Shown piece by piece: positions 18,126 through 28,146 of a stretch of DNA of 64,000 nucleotides. Under the pieces are notes generated by a model. That model saw only the letters and a list, made by a program, of their open reading frames with translations. It had not been told where the DNA came from and made no database searches. The number at the start of each line of letters is the position of its first letter. Positions within the stretch are counted from its first letter, which is position 1. Origin of the DNA: CAVQAH01 sp963784195 (lineage in GTDB: Bacteria > Acidobacteriota > Vicinamibacteria > Vicinamibacterales > 2-12-FULL-66-21); NCBI GenBank assembly GCA_963784195.1, contig CAWARA010000016.1, positions 186,001 through 250,000 on the forward strand, written 5' to 3'. The translations under genes and the position numbers were made by a program.

Positions 18126-20018
18126 TCAGCCCAGGTAACGTTTGAAGAAATCGATCAGCTTCGTGTAGGCGTGAACCCGGTTCTTGGGGAGCCGGAACCC
18201 GTGCGCTTCTTCGGGATACGAGTAGAACTCGACCGGGTTGCCACGCTGTTTGAGCTCCTCGACGATCTTTCCGAACTGCATGAAAGGTGTGCGCCGATCC
18301 CGTTCGCCGTGGATGATCAGGAACGGCAGATCCTTCTTCACCTTGTTCAGCGATCGCTTGGCGGCCGTGCTCGCGTACAGTTCGGGGTTCTCACCCGGCT
18401 TGAACCCCATGTGCAGTTCGACTGTGAATTTCTGCTCGAGGCGGTCGCCATGCGGATACGCCTCCTCCCAGTCGTAGCTCCCGTAGAACGGCGCAACCGC
18501 CGAGAACGGCGTCGAGTCCCTGGTTATCGCTGCCATCGTCATGCGCGCGCCGTAGCTGCCGCCGTACATCCCGACCTTGCCGTTGGAATACGGCAGTGCA
18601 CCGAGATACCTCGCGGCCGCAACGGCGTCCCAGCCCTGACCTGACCCGAATTCACCGAGTGACAGCAACTGGAACTCGCGGCCGTGTCCCGACCCGCCGC
18701 GGTACTCGATCGCCAGCACGATGAACCCGTTCTGCGACATGAGGTGTTCGATGGCGTGCCAGCCATTCCCGTTGGCGTTCGTGCCGCCGCCGTGCGCCTG
18801 TACCAGGGCGGGATAGCGACGCGACGGGTCGAAGTCCGGCGGGAGATAGAGATAGCCCAGGATGTACTTCCCATCGTGGGACCGGTAGGCAATCTTCTGC
18901 GGCTGCCGCAACCCTTCGAACTTCACGCCCCAGTCCGTGAGTTGTTGCGGCAATCCGCCGGCAAGCGGCATTCGATACAACTCGCCTGGCGCCATCTGCG
19001 TCGACCGGACGAACGCTACATACTGGCCGTCGTCGCTCACAGCGAAATTTCGGAAGGTGCCATCGAGGTAGGTCATCTGTGTCCCGACGCCCCCTTCGAT
19101 CGGCACGCTCCACAGGTTGACGTCACCCTGCCACTGGTATCGGAAGTAGATGTTGCGGCTATCGCGACTCCACACAAGCCGGGAGTTGCCGTTGCCATCG
19201 CTGGCGAACGTGTTCATCTCGAGCTTACGGACTTTACCGGCCGGCATGTCGGCCAGGTAGATATCGCTCGTGTCCGTGTGCCAGAAGCCGGATCGGGGCA
19301 CCGCACCGAAGGCGATCGTCTTGCCGTCCGGAGACCAGACGGGCGGCGACATCACGTGCACATCGACAGACAATCGGCGCGTCACTTTCGATCCGACGTC
19401 GACGACCCACAAATCGTCAGCGAAGTATTCACTGCGATTGCTGACGTAGGCGAGCTGCCGGCTGTCGGGAGACCAGGCGACTTCCCAGCGCATCTCGTCA
19501 GCAGCGTTGGTCTTCTCGGTCAGCTGCTGGCTGGCGCCTCCCGCCGACGGCACGACCCAGACATCCTGCGCGCCAGCCCGTCCGGAGAGGAACCCGATGC
19601 GGCTGCCGTCCGGGGCCCAGACGGGCGCACGTTCGTCCTCCTTGTCATTGGTGACGCGTTTCGCGCCCGAGCCGTCCGCCGCGGCGACCCAGATGTCCGG
19701 CTGGCCACCCGACGTTCGCAAAAAAGCGATGCGCTTTCCGTCGGGCGACCAGGAGGGCGAAGACTCGCTTTCCTCATCCGCGACAAGCAGACGCGGATTG
19801 CTGCCGTCGGCGCCCATGATCCACATCTTGCCGCGTCCCGACTTGTTCGAGGTGAACAGGATCGACTTCCCGTCCGGCGAGAACTCTGGGTCGCCAACGC
19901 TCACCCCGTCGTTCATCGTTTGCGGCGACAACTTCACCGTTGGCGCTCGAGGCGCGACGTCGACAGGAAGCGCCACGACGAGCGCCATACCCGCGACTGC
20001 AGCGTATCTGTGCTTCAC
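18126..20018 (-). CDS. S9-family peptidase
   Basis: A secreted serine peptidase of 630 residues. GTG 20018 has a ggag about seven bases upstream and is followed directly by a signal peptide (YAAVAGMALVVALPV). Longer open frame to 20213 would translate an intergenic repeat array and is rejected. The propeller carries repeated WSPDGK and WAPDGS motifs (about 30-370). The hydrolase domain has Ser488 in YGGSYGARM, Asp in IHGERDRRTPF and His in EEAHGFRLP. It is the third gene of the operon, about 125 bases after the TonB receptor. The catalytic surroundings differ from the tandem pair (GSYGA instead of GSYGG), suggesting different substrate range. Confidence 0.92.
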   Translation of the reverse strand: MKHRYAAVAGMALVVALPVDVAPRAPTVKLSPQTMNDGVSVGDPEFSPDGKSILFTSNKSGRGKMWIMGADGSNPRLLVADEESESSPSWSPDGKRIAFLRTSGGQPDIWVAAADGSGAKRVTNDKEDERAPVWAPDGSRIGFLSGRAGAQDVWVVPSAGGASQQLTEKTNAADEMRWEVAWSPDSRQLAYVSNRSEYFADDLWVVDVGSKVTRRLSVDVHVMSPPVWSPDGKTIAFGAVPRSGFWHTDTSDIYLADMPAGKVRKLEMNTFASDGNGNSRLVWSRDSRNIYFRYQWQGDVNLWSVPIEGGVGTQMTYLDGTFRNFAVSDDGQYVAFVRSTQMAPGELYRMPLAGGLPQQLTDWGVKFEGLRQPQKIAYRSHDGKYILGYLYLPPDFDPSRRYPALVQAHGGGTNANGNGWHAIEHLMSQNGFIVLAIEYRGGSGHGREFQLLSLGEFGSGQGWDAVAAARYLGALPYSNGKVGMYGGSYGARMTMAAITRDSTPFSAVAPFYGSYDWEEAYPHGDRLEQKFTVELHMGFKPGENPELYASTAAKRSLNKVKKDLPFLIIHGERDRRTPFMQFGKIVEELKQRGNPVEFYSYPEEAHGFRLPKNRVHAYTKLIDFFKRYLG

Positions 20019-20030
20019 CCTGATGCTCCT

Positions 20031-20127
20031 CACCAGCTCCCAACGCCCAACTCCCAACGCCAAAGAACACTCAGCCGTTCGACTGTGAGCACGTTGGGAA
20101 TTGGGCGTTGGAGGTTGGGAGTTGACA
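20031..20127. repeat. Inverted pair of CCAACTC heptamer arrays
   Basis: Units agctcccaacgcccaactcc are followed by a spacer and by complementary units ttgggaattgggcgttgg and ggttgggagttg, giving a long potential hairpin between the TonB receptor and S9 genes. It could attenuate transcription within the operon, but no T-tract follows. Confidence 0.65.
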
Positions 20128-20145
20128 TATGTCCTCTCGGCCGTT

Positions 20146-23100
20146 CTAGAACTCCACCCTGAACCCCAGCTGGATTTGCCTCGGCGTATTTCCCTGCCCT
20201 GTGATGACGCCAAAGGTTGCGGGTGTCGCGAAATTGAGGGAACCGTTGTTGAACTGCACGGTGTTGAACAAGTTCAGGATCTCGGCAGTGACAACGCCTC
20301 GAACGTTTCCCGTGATGTCGATCTTCTTGCCGATCGACATGTCGAGGTTCCAGCGCGACAAACCGCGCAGCGTTCCGCGGCCGGCGCGGTCATCCTGAGC
20401 CAGCTGGATGTACCGGAACGCGCGATACGCAGCCTGCGGGTCGGAAAACATGTTCAAGCCCGTGCCGCCCGCTGCCGGATCGCCACTCGTGCCGATTCCA
20501 CCGGAACCTGCCACCCCACCGAACACGCCGGTATCGGGGGCGGCACCGTTGAGAAGCGCGCCGGAACAGGTCACGAAGGTCAGGCCGCCGCCATATGCGC
20601 CGGCGCGCTGACAGACGTCGAGCGGCACACCGCTCGTCGCTGTCACGATGCCGGCGAGGTACCAGCCACTGATCAGTCGGTTTTGAGCCCGGTGGTGTCC
20701 CGCCCGAACGGCAGGTCGTACACGAAATTCGAGTTCAGCACGTGCCGGCGATCGAATTGCGCCGGACCGTAGTCAACGTCCGCGTCGAACGCCGTCGAGA
20801 GCGCGGTGGACGTATTCTGCGCCACGCCGATCTGGTCTTTCGCCACCGACAGCGTGTAGTTCACCGTAAACGTCATCCCTTGGGTCATCCGCTTCCGCAC
20901 CGTCACGAACCAGCCCTGGTAGAACGAATCGCCGCCGTCGCCGCGCATCCACAGCGTCTGAATCTGTCGGTTGGCCAGCGATGGAAGATTGGCAGCGGCG
21001 CGGTTGTTGTTGAGCACGAGCCAGATGTTGCTGACGTTGCCTTCGATGAAGTCGCCGGAGAGCAAACCGGCCAGCGTCGCGGTCTGTCCGGCCCCGACGA
21101 GATTCTCGAACCACGGTTGCGGTGTGACACTCGCGGCCGGCGTCCCCGCCCGGAGCTGGCCGGCAACCGCATCGTAAGCCTGCGCAAAACTCTGCGATGA
21201 GACGTCTGTCCTGGAAGAAATACGGCACGGAGTTCAGAACGTAGCCGGTGTTCAACTCCCGACCAAGCCGGAGGACGTAGCCCGTCTCGGCGGTCATGTT
21301 CCAGGGAATCTCCCGCTGGAGCGTCAAGCTATAGCTGTGCGTCCGGCCGTTTGCCAGCTCCGGATCCACAAGACGCGTCACGCTTTCGCCGAATGGCACC
21401 GAAGGGACAATCGGCACCGTCAGCGGCAGCGGCGCCGGCGTCGGCACAGGGCCATCGACGCCCACCCGGAAACTGGCGGCCGGATCGGTCGCCGACGGCG
21501 AGCAGTTCGGTCCAGGCGAACCGACCAGCGTGCAGCGCGGCGCGTTGACGCTCAAGGTCTGGCCAAACGCGACACCCATCTGCCAGCTGCCAAGATTCAC
21601 GTTGTTCTGCCGGTCGAAGACGAGCGCATATCCGCCACGCAGAACGCCTTGCGACTGACCGAAGAGCCATTTGCCGATGCCTGACGAGAACGAAGGGCTC
21701 CATGCGACGGCGACACGCGGTCCGAAGTTCGAGTAATCAGTGTCGTAGAAGCGGTCGCGTCCGGAGTCCGCCAGCGGCAGGTAACCAAGCGTCGGATTGA
21801 AGGGCAGGCCGCCGTCGGCTGCTGTCCGCGCGCGGTCCAGATATGCGTCCACGCCGAGGATCTCGTTCGTCGCTGTGTCGACGAGATACGCATATCGATT
21901 GTCCTTCTCCGACGGCGACCCGTAGACCTGATAGTTCACTCCAGCACTGAGCGTCAGGTTCGACGTGAGCCGCCAGGCATCGTTGATGTAGGCCTCATAA
22001 CCGTTCTGCGTCGTGTCCACGTCGAGAAACGTTCCCGGCGGCTGTGGCTCGAGGGCGCCGTTGCGGACGCTCAGGAGCCCGACGTTGTCCACCATGCCCA
22101 GAAGCGACGTGTACAGACGATTCCATCGGGTGACATCAGCCGTGAGCAGGCAGCTCGTGGCAACCGCAGCCGAACACGTCGGCGGCCTGAATTGCGCGGG
22201 AATCGTAATGAAACTCCCATCGTCCGCAGTTGCCGTCAGAGCCGTGAGCGGACCCGCCAGCAGGTCGTTCCGCCTGAACCACCACCACGTTCGTCGGAAC
22301 GTGCCACCGAAGCTGAGCGTGTGATTGCCCTTCAGGAAGTTGGCGTTGTCGGTAATCTGCAATGTGCGCGAGTTGCTCGCCTGCGATCGGGAACGCCCGG
22401 TGACGACATCCAGCGGCTCGTCCAACAGCGCCCCGCCGATGTCGATCGCGGCGTTGGCGCTCGGCACCTGCGCTGAGGGGTTCTCGCGGCTGAACCCGAG
22501 GTAACCACGAACCCAACCGAGTCGCACTTCGTTCGTCAGCCGGTTCGACAACTGTCCAAAGATGCCAGCGGACACGAAGCGCGGCTCACGCGGCAGCCAT
22601 TCCGTTCCATACGCGGTGCCCGGCTGATGCCCGGGCAGGATTCCACCGATGTCTACCTGCGCCGCACCGTATTCACGAATGCTGGAGTAGCGATAGCTGC
22701 CGTCGATTCGCCAGTTCGAACTCAGGTTGTGATCGAGGCGCAAGACGACGAAGTCGCTGTTGAACGACGTGTCTGGTGACGCGGCAAACCCTGTCGTGTT
22801 CAGGCCATCGCCCTGGCTGACGTCGTTGCCAGCCGGGAGCGTCTGGAACAGATCGCGGATGACTGGGCTGACGCCGATGCCACGAGGATCCCAGTCGCGC
22901 ACGTTGTAGCTCACGATGTTGCCGGCGGCGTCGCGGAACCGCATGGCGCCGCCCAGAAGCGAGGACGTCGGAACGATTCTGGTGATGTCCGTGCTGCGCG
23001 GAAAGCGGCGTCCTTCATAGTTGGTGAAGAAGAACGTGCGATTCTTGTTCAACGGTCCGCCCAATGAGAATCCATACCGGTTGTCGCGCAGTTCGGGATC

Positions 23101-23979
23101 CTCGATGCCCGTGCGGTTGCGCGTCCACGTGTTCGCATTCAACGTTTCGTCCTGGTGGTACCAGTAGGTCGACCCTCGGAAGCTGTTCGTGCCGCGCTTG
23201 GTCACCACCACCAGCTGGCCCCCGCTGGCCCTCGCGAAGGTCGCGTTGGGATTGGTCACACCCACGCGAAACTCTTCGACGCTTTCCGCTGGCAGCGGGA
23301 TCGCTGCGGACGGGAGCGTCTCGAGGAAATTGTTCCCGACGACGTTGTCGGTGACGTCGGCGCCGTCGAGCGTGTACGTATTCTGATCGCTTCGGGCGCC
23401 GGCGAAAGAGCCCGCGCGCGCACGGCTGGCGTCCGCACCCCCGTAGGGAACGGCTAACGGCTGGTTGAACTGGATCGACGTCAGATCTCGTGTCGGATTC
23501 GGCAACCGTAACACCGCTTCGGCCTGAAGCGTCGTTCCGATCGTGGCGTCGACGCGTTGCAGATCGATCGCCGCCGCCTTCACTTCGACGACGTCTTCCA
23601 GCTGACCGACTTGAACGGCGATGTCGACGGTGTACGACCGGGCAACTTCCACCCCGATGTCCGCAACACGGGACTGTTTGAACCCCTTCAAGTTAGTGGT
23701 CAGCACGTACGTTCCAGGGACTACGCCGGCGAACGTGTAATGACCGGACGAATCGGTGACCGTTTCGACCGATCTCGTCGTCGCGGGGTCGGTCAGCAGC
23801 ACCGTCACGCCCGGCACGACCAGACCCGACTGGTCGCTCACGGTTCCAGATACCACGGCCGTTGTGGCGGTGGGCGCCTGCGCCAGCGCGGGGCCGGCCG
23901 ACAGGAGCACGACGATCGCGGCACACAACAGCCGCACTGCCGTTGCGCCTGTCATGATGCGATGAGCTGTACCTGTCAT
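20146..23979 (-). CDS. TonB-dependent receptor with carboxypeptidase-like N-terminal domain (two compensating frameshifts)
   Basis: An outer-membrane receptor of about 1277 residues. Order: signal peptide (ending SAGPALAQ), a carboxypeptidase-regulatory-like beta-sandwich (VVSGTVSDQSGLVVPGVTV, GHYTFAGVVPGTY), a plug domain (NTYTLDGADVTDNVVGNN, SFRGSTYWYHQDE) and a large beta-barrel ending in a terminal phenylalanine (LGFRVEF). ATG 23979 has ggagga nine bases upstream. The frame shifts near 21197 (one extra base, after YFFQDRR; SQSFAQAYDAV resumes) and near 20683 (one base missing in a run of A on the coding strand; LKNRLISGWYLAG resumes). Total length is a multiple of three, as expected for one insertion and one deletion. 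It probably imports peptides for the adjacent peptidases. Confidence 0.85.
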
Positions 23980-24068
23980 ACGCGTGTCTCCTCCGGAATG
24001 CCTTCCGATGAGCGCCGGGATGGGCGCAGACATGGGTGACCTGGTGTCACCGAGTTCCACGAGGCTCG

Positions 24069-25259
24069 TTACCCGAAATACCCGACCATCAAATGCGCGT
24101 ACGCCTCGGCGACGAGGCCAAGATCGCTGATGCGAACGTGTTCGTCCGGTTTGTGGCCGGAGTCGTTGCCCGGCCCATAGGCGACCACGGGTATTCCGAG
24201 CCGCTGATGGACCAGGTTCGCGTCACTGGTCCCTGTTTTCCCGAAGTAGCGGGGCCGCGCGCCGGTCACGTGCTCGACGGCTTCGGTCAGGGCGCGAAGC
24301 AGGGTGCAATCAGTGTCGGTCTCGACCGGTTCCACGGTCAGCACAACCCGGCTCGTCACCAGCAGCAGCGGGTTGCGGAGCCGAAGATCGTCAAGTGTGG
24401 TTTCCAGGGCGTCGAGCAGATCGCGCGTGGTCTGGCCGGTCGTGATCCGATAGTCGAGCAGCGCCCGGCAGGAATCCGGAACGACGTTCACGACGTCGCC
24501 GCCGTGAATCGAGGCGATGTTCACACTGGGACCCGGGTCAGAGGAGTCCGCGCTCGCCGATCGTGACAGGTGCACCGTGCGAAGAGCGGGCAGCACCTCC
24601 GACACCATCTGCTCCACGGCGTTGACGCCCTCGCTGGGCCGGCTGCCGTGCGCCGCCCGGCCCACCGTCGTCACTTCGATCCAGCAGAGCCCTCGATAGC
24701 TCACGGCCACGCCACCCGGCGTCGACCACTGCGTGCTGACGAACGCATCGGCCTCGAGACCCCGATCGAGCAGGTGACGAAGCCCGACCTGGCCTTCTTC
24801 CTCGCCGACGACGGCACTGAGGATGACGCGCCCCGGCAGTTTCACTCCTGCGCGCTTGATCGCGATCGCCGCATGCATCATTGCGGCGACACCGCCCTTG
24901 CAGTCGGAGGCCCCGCGGCCGTAGAGCTGACCGGCGTGGTCGTCGCCACCGAATGGCTCGTGAATCCAGTGCAGACGGTTGCCGATCGGGACAGTGTCGA
25001 GGTGGCCGTTCAGCCATAACGCCGACCCGGTCTCCGGTCCGAGCTCGATGACCAGATTGGGGCGCCCCGGCGATACCTCGTCGATGCGATAGCCGATCTG
25101 CTCCCGGGTCAGCAGGTGGGCGAGACAGGCGACGGCCTCGGCTTCACCACCCGGATAGAGACCAGGTACGGTGGGAATCCGGATGAGCGATGCCGCCAGA
25201 TCGGCAACCTCGCTCGTGTCCACACGAAGACTCGTCGCGATCCTCTGAGTCCACCTCAC
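24069..25259 (-). CDS. M20-family metallopeptidase (ArgE/DapE/CPG2-like)
   Basis: A cytoplasmic di-zinc peptidase of about 396 residues. Visible motifs are the first ligand NGHLDTVPIG, bridging aspartate in YGRGASDCKGG, the catalytic GEEEG pair, the dimerisation insert (TTVGRAAHGSRPSEG) and the final histidine region SGHKPDEHVRI. It should hydrolyse N-acyl or dipeptide substrates. The open frame reaches GTG 25271, but GTG 25259 has a ggag five bases upstream and fits better with the predicted transcription start of the sigma-54 promoter at 25291-25305. It is the first gene of the seven-gene peptide operon and precedes the TonB receptor by 89 bases. Confidence 0.87.
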   Translation of the reverse strand: MRWTQRIATSLRVDTSEVADLAASLIRIPTVPGLYPGGEAEAVACLAHLLTREQIGYRIDEVSPGRPNLVIELGPETGSALWLNGHLDTVPIGNRLHWIHEPFGGDDHAGQLYGRGASDCKGGVAAMMHAAIAIKRAGVKLPGRVILSAVVGEEEGQVGLRHLLDRGLEADAFVSTQWSTPGGVAVSYRGLCWIEVTTVGRAAHGSRPSEGVNAVEQMVSEVLPALRTVHLSRSASADSSDPGPSVNIASIHGGDVVNVVPDSCRALLDYRITTGQTTRDLLDALETTLDDLRLRNPLLLVTSRVVLTVEPVETDTDCTLLRALTEAVEHVTGARPRYFGKTGTSDANLVHQRLGIPVVAYGPGNDSGHKPDEHVRISDLGLVAEAYAHLMVGYFG

Positions 25260-25290
25260 ACGCAACTCCACTGGAAGTGCTGGCGCTGTC

Positions 25291-25305
25291 GCAAACGCGG
25301 TGCCG
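25291..25305 (-). promoter_or_regulatory. Sigma-54 (-24/-12) promoter of the peptide operon
   Basis: On the minus strand the sequence reads CGGCAC-CGCGT-TTGC. GG and GC are in the strict -24/-12 spacing of sigma-54 promoters (consensus TGGCAC-N5-TTGC; only the first T differs). The GG pair is at 25304-25303 and the GC pair at 25292-25291. It faces the M20 gene and lies directly downstream of a sigma-54 activator gene. Confidence 0.75.
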
Positions 25306-25332
25306 ATCAGGGAACCGCGAAAACACGCGCAT

Positions 25333-25386
25333 TTCTTGTGTGGGAGATGCGGAGGGACTAAAAACTCTTTAGGGAGGTGACAAGAA
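25333..25386 (-). promoter_or_regulatory. Candidate activator-binding dyads upstream of the sigma-54 promoter
   Basis: TTCTTGT (25333-25339) and its complement ACAAGAA (25380-25386) flank an inner dyad CTAAA-aactc-TTTAG (25358-25372). They sit 30-85 bases upstream of the -24 element, where enhancer sites of sigma-54 activators are often found. Sequence symmetry is seen; binding is inference. Confidence 0.4.
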
Positions 25387-25401
25387 TCTGAAGGGTCGAA
25401 C

Positions 25402-26769
25402 TTAATACCTTCCTACGTGCTCGAATCCGTATTTCCGGATTTTGCTGTAGAGCGTCGGCACCGAGATCCCCAGCAGTCGCGCAGCGAGCGATCGATTGCC
25501 GCGCGTGCGATTGAGTGCATCTTCGATGTGACGACGTTCCTCCTGGTCGAGCGTGCGAATCGCCGACGGTAGCGGGCGATCAATGGACGAGGCGATCGGG
25601 ACGGGACCAGGGACGGCGTCCGCCAACATCGTGACCTCGAGGCCAAGGGATTTGGGCGTCACCAGGGAGCCGGTCTCCACGATCAGCGCCCGCTCGATGA
25701 TGTTGCGAAGCTCGCGCACATTGCCCTGATAGGGATAGGCCTCGAGGAGGGCCCGGGCGGCGGGCGAGAAGCCGGTCACGCGCCGGTTCATGACGCGCGC
25801 GAACGTATGCAGGAAGTGCTCGGCCAGCGGCATGATGTCTTCGCGCCGTTCGCGGAGGGGCGGCACGTGAATGGTCATCACCGCGAGCCGATGGTAGAGG
25901 TCGAGCCGGAACAGGCCTCGCTGCACGGCATCGAGAAGGCTCTGGTTCGTGGAGGCCACGATCCGACAGTCCGAGCGACGTGCCGTGACCCCTCCGAGCC
26001 GCCGGAACGTCTGCGTTTCCAGCGCACGCAGTAGCTTCGCCTGGAGCGAGATGTTCAGTTCGCCGATCTCGTCCAGGAACAGCGTGCCGCCATGTGCCAG
26101 TTCCATCAGCCCGGCCTTGTCTCGCATGGCCTGGGTGAACGCGCCGCGCTCGAACCCGAAGAGCTCTGCTTCGAGGAGCTCAGATGGAATAGCAGCGCAG
26201 TTGACGTCGATGAACGGCCGATGCCGGCGGCCCGGCGCGCGGGTATGAATCAGGCGCGCGATCAACTCCTTGCCAGTCCCGCTCTCCCCCTCTATCAACA
26301 CACTCGTCGCGGGGCTCACCGCGACTTGATAGGCCGTCTCGATCGCTCTTCGGAGCTGCTCGCTTGAGCCGATCAGGCCATCTTCGACGGGCGCTGGCGC
26401 GGCCCAGGCTACCGACGGGTTGAGAGCGTGCTCCCGCCGCAACAACCCGCGATGAATGGCGAGGACGAGATCCTCCGTGCGACACGGCACCAGCACGATG
26501 TCGGTCAGGAATTCCGACATCTGCGCACACACCGTATCGAGCAGGCTCACTTCGGCCAGATAGATCTGAGCGGGCGGCGGCCACGTCGTCCATTCTGGTG
26601 CGGCGAGCTGCGCGAGTACGGACGCGCGGGCACCCCATGGCGCGACGACCGCATCGGGAGCCCGATCGGTCGGCGGTGCGTGCGTCAGGGCGATGCCGCG
26701 CGCTTCCAGCGCGCTGCCGATATCCACCGGCGCAAACGTCTGAGACGCGTACCAGACCGCGTACTGCAT
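25402..26769 (-). CDS. Sigma-54-dependent transcriptional activator
   Basis: A 455-residue bacterial enhancer-binding protein. Residues 1-125 form an unrecognised N-terminal domain without an obvious receiver phospho-aspartate. The AAA+ domain (about 133-365) has Walker A GESGTGKE (161-168), a sigma-54-contact loop reading GAFTQA (209-214; consensus GAFTGA), Walker B GGTLFLDE (227-234) and the R-finger region LFRLDLYHRL. A Fis-type helix-turn-helix (RHIEDALNRTRGNRSLAARLLGI onward is split around residues 405-450) ends the protein. ATG 26769 is used; the longer frame upstream is non-homologous. It is the last gene of the upstream operon, and its product probably drives the sigma-54 promoter just downstream. 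Confidence 0.92.
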   Translation of the reverse strand: MQYAVWYASQTFAPVDIGSALEARGIALTHAPPTDRAPDAVVAPWGARASVLAQLAAPEWTTWPPPAQIYLAEVSLLDTVCAQMSEFLTDIVLVPCRTEDLVLAIHRGLLRREHALNPSVAWAAPAPVEDGLIGSSEQLRRAIETAYQVAVSPATSVLIEGESGTGKELIARLIHTRAPGRRHRPFIDVNCAAIPSELLEAELFGFERGAFTQAMRDKAGLMELAHGGTLFLDEIGELNISLQAKLLRALETQTFRRLGGVTARRSDCRIVASTNQSLLDAVQRGLFRLDLYHRLAVMTIHVPPLRERREDIMPLAEHFLHTFARVMNRRVTGFSPAARALLEAYPYQGNVRELRNIIERALIVETGSLVTPKSLGLEVTMLADAVPGPVPIASSIDRPLPSAIRTLDQEERRHIEDALNRTRGNRSLAARLLGISVPTLYSKIRKYGFEHVGRY

Positions 26770-26785
26770 GGCCCGAGCCTCAGAT

Positions 26786-28138
26786 TCAACGCATTGCCGA
26801 CGACGTCTTCCGGGCCGGCGACAGGTCGCCTTTGTAGACAACGCCGTCTTTGACGACGACTTCCACACGCCCGAGCGCCGTGATGTCAAACAGCGGATTG
26901 CCTTCGACGACAATGATGTCCGCGAGCTTGCCTGCCTCGATGGTCCCGAGGTCGCGCGCACGGCCGAGGATGCGCGCGTTGATACGAGTGGCGGCGGCGA
27001 TCGCGCGCTGTGGCTTCATCCCGTAGTCGACAAACAGCTTTATCTCGCGCCAGAGTGCTTCCGTATGGAAGTTCATCGGCGTTCCGGAGTCGGTGCCCAT
27101 GCCGATGACCGCACCGGATTCCACCCACTTGCGAACGACGGCCGGCCCGAAATCCATGATGCGGTCCATGTTCTGGAAATAGCCGAGCGCGTGGAAGTTC
27201 TGAAAGGAGTTCTGTACTTCCTGATAGATTTCGGGCGGAAAGTCTTCCTTCAGCCTCCGGTCCTGAAGCCGTTCCGGAAAGTCAACGGTGGCCGGATAGA
27301 TGGCAAACCGGAGCCCCGCTGTCGGCGTCACCGCCTGTCCCGTCTCGATGATCTCGCGCATCAGCTCGTCGTCGTACGGCGGGCGCGTACCCACATGCGT
27401 GAGCACGTCGGCCCCTGCCCGCATGGCGTCGCGCGTCGTCTGCGGATTGCTGATATGTGCGTGTACCCGTTTGCCATGCTTCTTCGCGACCGCGATGACC
27501 GCCTTGTACTGTTCGAATGTGAGCGGATACAGCTTGACGATGTCGACACCCGCCTTGATCAGGTTCTCCGCCGCGGCAGCCGCTTCTTCCGGCGTCTCGG
27601 CCTTGACCTCGAACATATCGGGTGGATAGTTGCCTAGCGTTCGCGTAATCCACGGCCCGCTCATCCACATGCGCGGTCCGGGGATCGCGCCCTTGTTGAT
27701 CTTCTCGCGGACGGCAATGCTCTCTTTCAGCGGGGAGGCAAGATCGGCAGCCGACGTCACCCCGGCCATCAGCAATTGCTTGGCGGAGATCGTCATCACC
27801 TGTTCGACAAGGTTCTTCTCGCGGATCCAGGGAAACCAGCGCGCGTAGTTGCCGTGCCCCAGAATCATCATGTGCACGTGCAGATCGATCAGGCCTGGCA
27901 GCATCGTTCTGCCGCTGGTGTCGATCACCTTCGCATCAGCAGGAATGGTGATTTCGCCGACCCGCCCCTTCGCGACGATGCGGTCGCCTTCGACGAGCAC
28001 GACAGCGTGATGAAGCGGCGGGACTTCGTACCCGTCGAGCAGCATTCCCCCGACGAGCGCAAGTTTCGGCTTTGGCTGCGCGGTGAGGTGGACCGAGCAG
28101 ACAGCTGCCGCGAGCACCATCAGCCATGTCCGTTTCAT
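26786..28138 (-). CDS. Secreted metal-dependent amidohydrolase
   Basis: A 450-residue amidohydrolase with a cleavable signal peptide (residues 1-20, SVHLTAQ). Metal-site motifs: PGLIDLHVHMM (HxH), bridging-lysine candidate in GVDIVKLYPLT, RVHAHIS, DVLTHVGTRP, and IGMGTDSGTPMNFH with the final aspartate. This is the imidazolonepropionase-like/prolidase-like branch often called Xaa-Pro dipeptidase, but substrate cannot be fixed. ATG 28138 is preceded by aggagg. It sits eight bases after the S9 gene and 16 bases before the sigma-54 activator, so all three are one transcript. Unlike the amidohydrolase at 15054-16271, it is exported. Confidence 0.9.
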   Translation of the reverse strand: MKRTWLMVLAAAVCSVHLTAQPKPKLALVGGMLLDGYEVPPLHHAVVLVEGDRIVAKGRVGEITIPADAKVIDTSGRTMLPGLIDLHVHMMILGHGNYARWFPWIREKNLVEQVMTISAKQLLMAGVTSAADLASPLKESIAVREKINKGAIPGPRMWMSGPWITRTLGNYPPDMFEVKAETPEEAAAAAENLIKAGVDIVKLYPLTFEQYKAVIAVAKKHGKRVHAHISNPQTTRDAMRAGADVLTHVGTRPPYDDELMREIIETGQAVTPTAGLRFAIYPATVDFPERLQDRRLKEDFPPEIYQEVQNSFQNFHALGYFQNMDRIMDFGPAVVRKWVESGAVIGMGTDSGTPMNFHTEALWREIKLFVDYGMKPQRAIAAATRINARILGRARDLGTIEAGKLADIIVVEGNPLFDITALGRVEVVVKDGVVYKGDLSPARKTSSAMR

Positions 28139-28146
28139 ACCGCCTC

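Noticed and set aside
20019..20213. Long N-terminal extension of the S9 gene up to 20213
   Set aside because: It would translate an inverted heptamer array; GTG 20018 has a ribosome site and a signal peptide directly after it.
20673..20683. Second UGA selenocysteine codon in the TonB receptor (after GLKTD)
   Set aside because: The homologous continuation is in another frame, and a missing base in an adjacent homopolymer explains the stop better; TonB receptors are not known Sec proteins.
26770..26961. N-terminal extension of the sigma-54 activator to 26961
   Set aside because: It overlaps the amidohydrolase coding sequence and has no family resemblance; ATG 26769 is the natural start.
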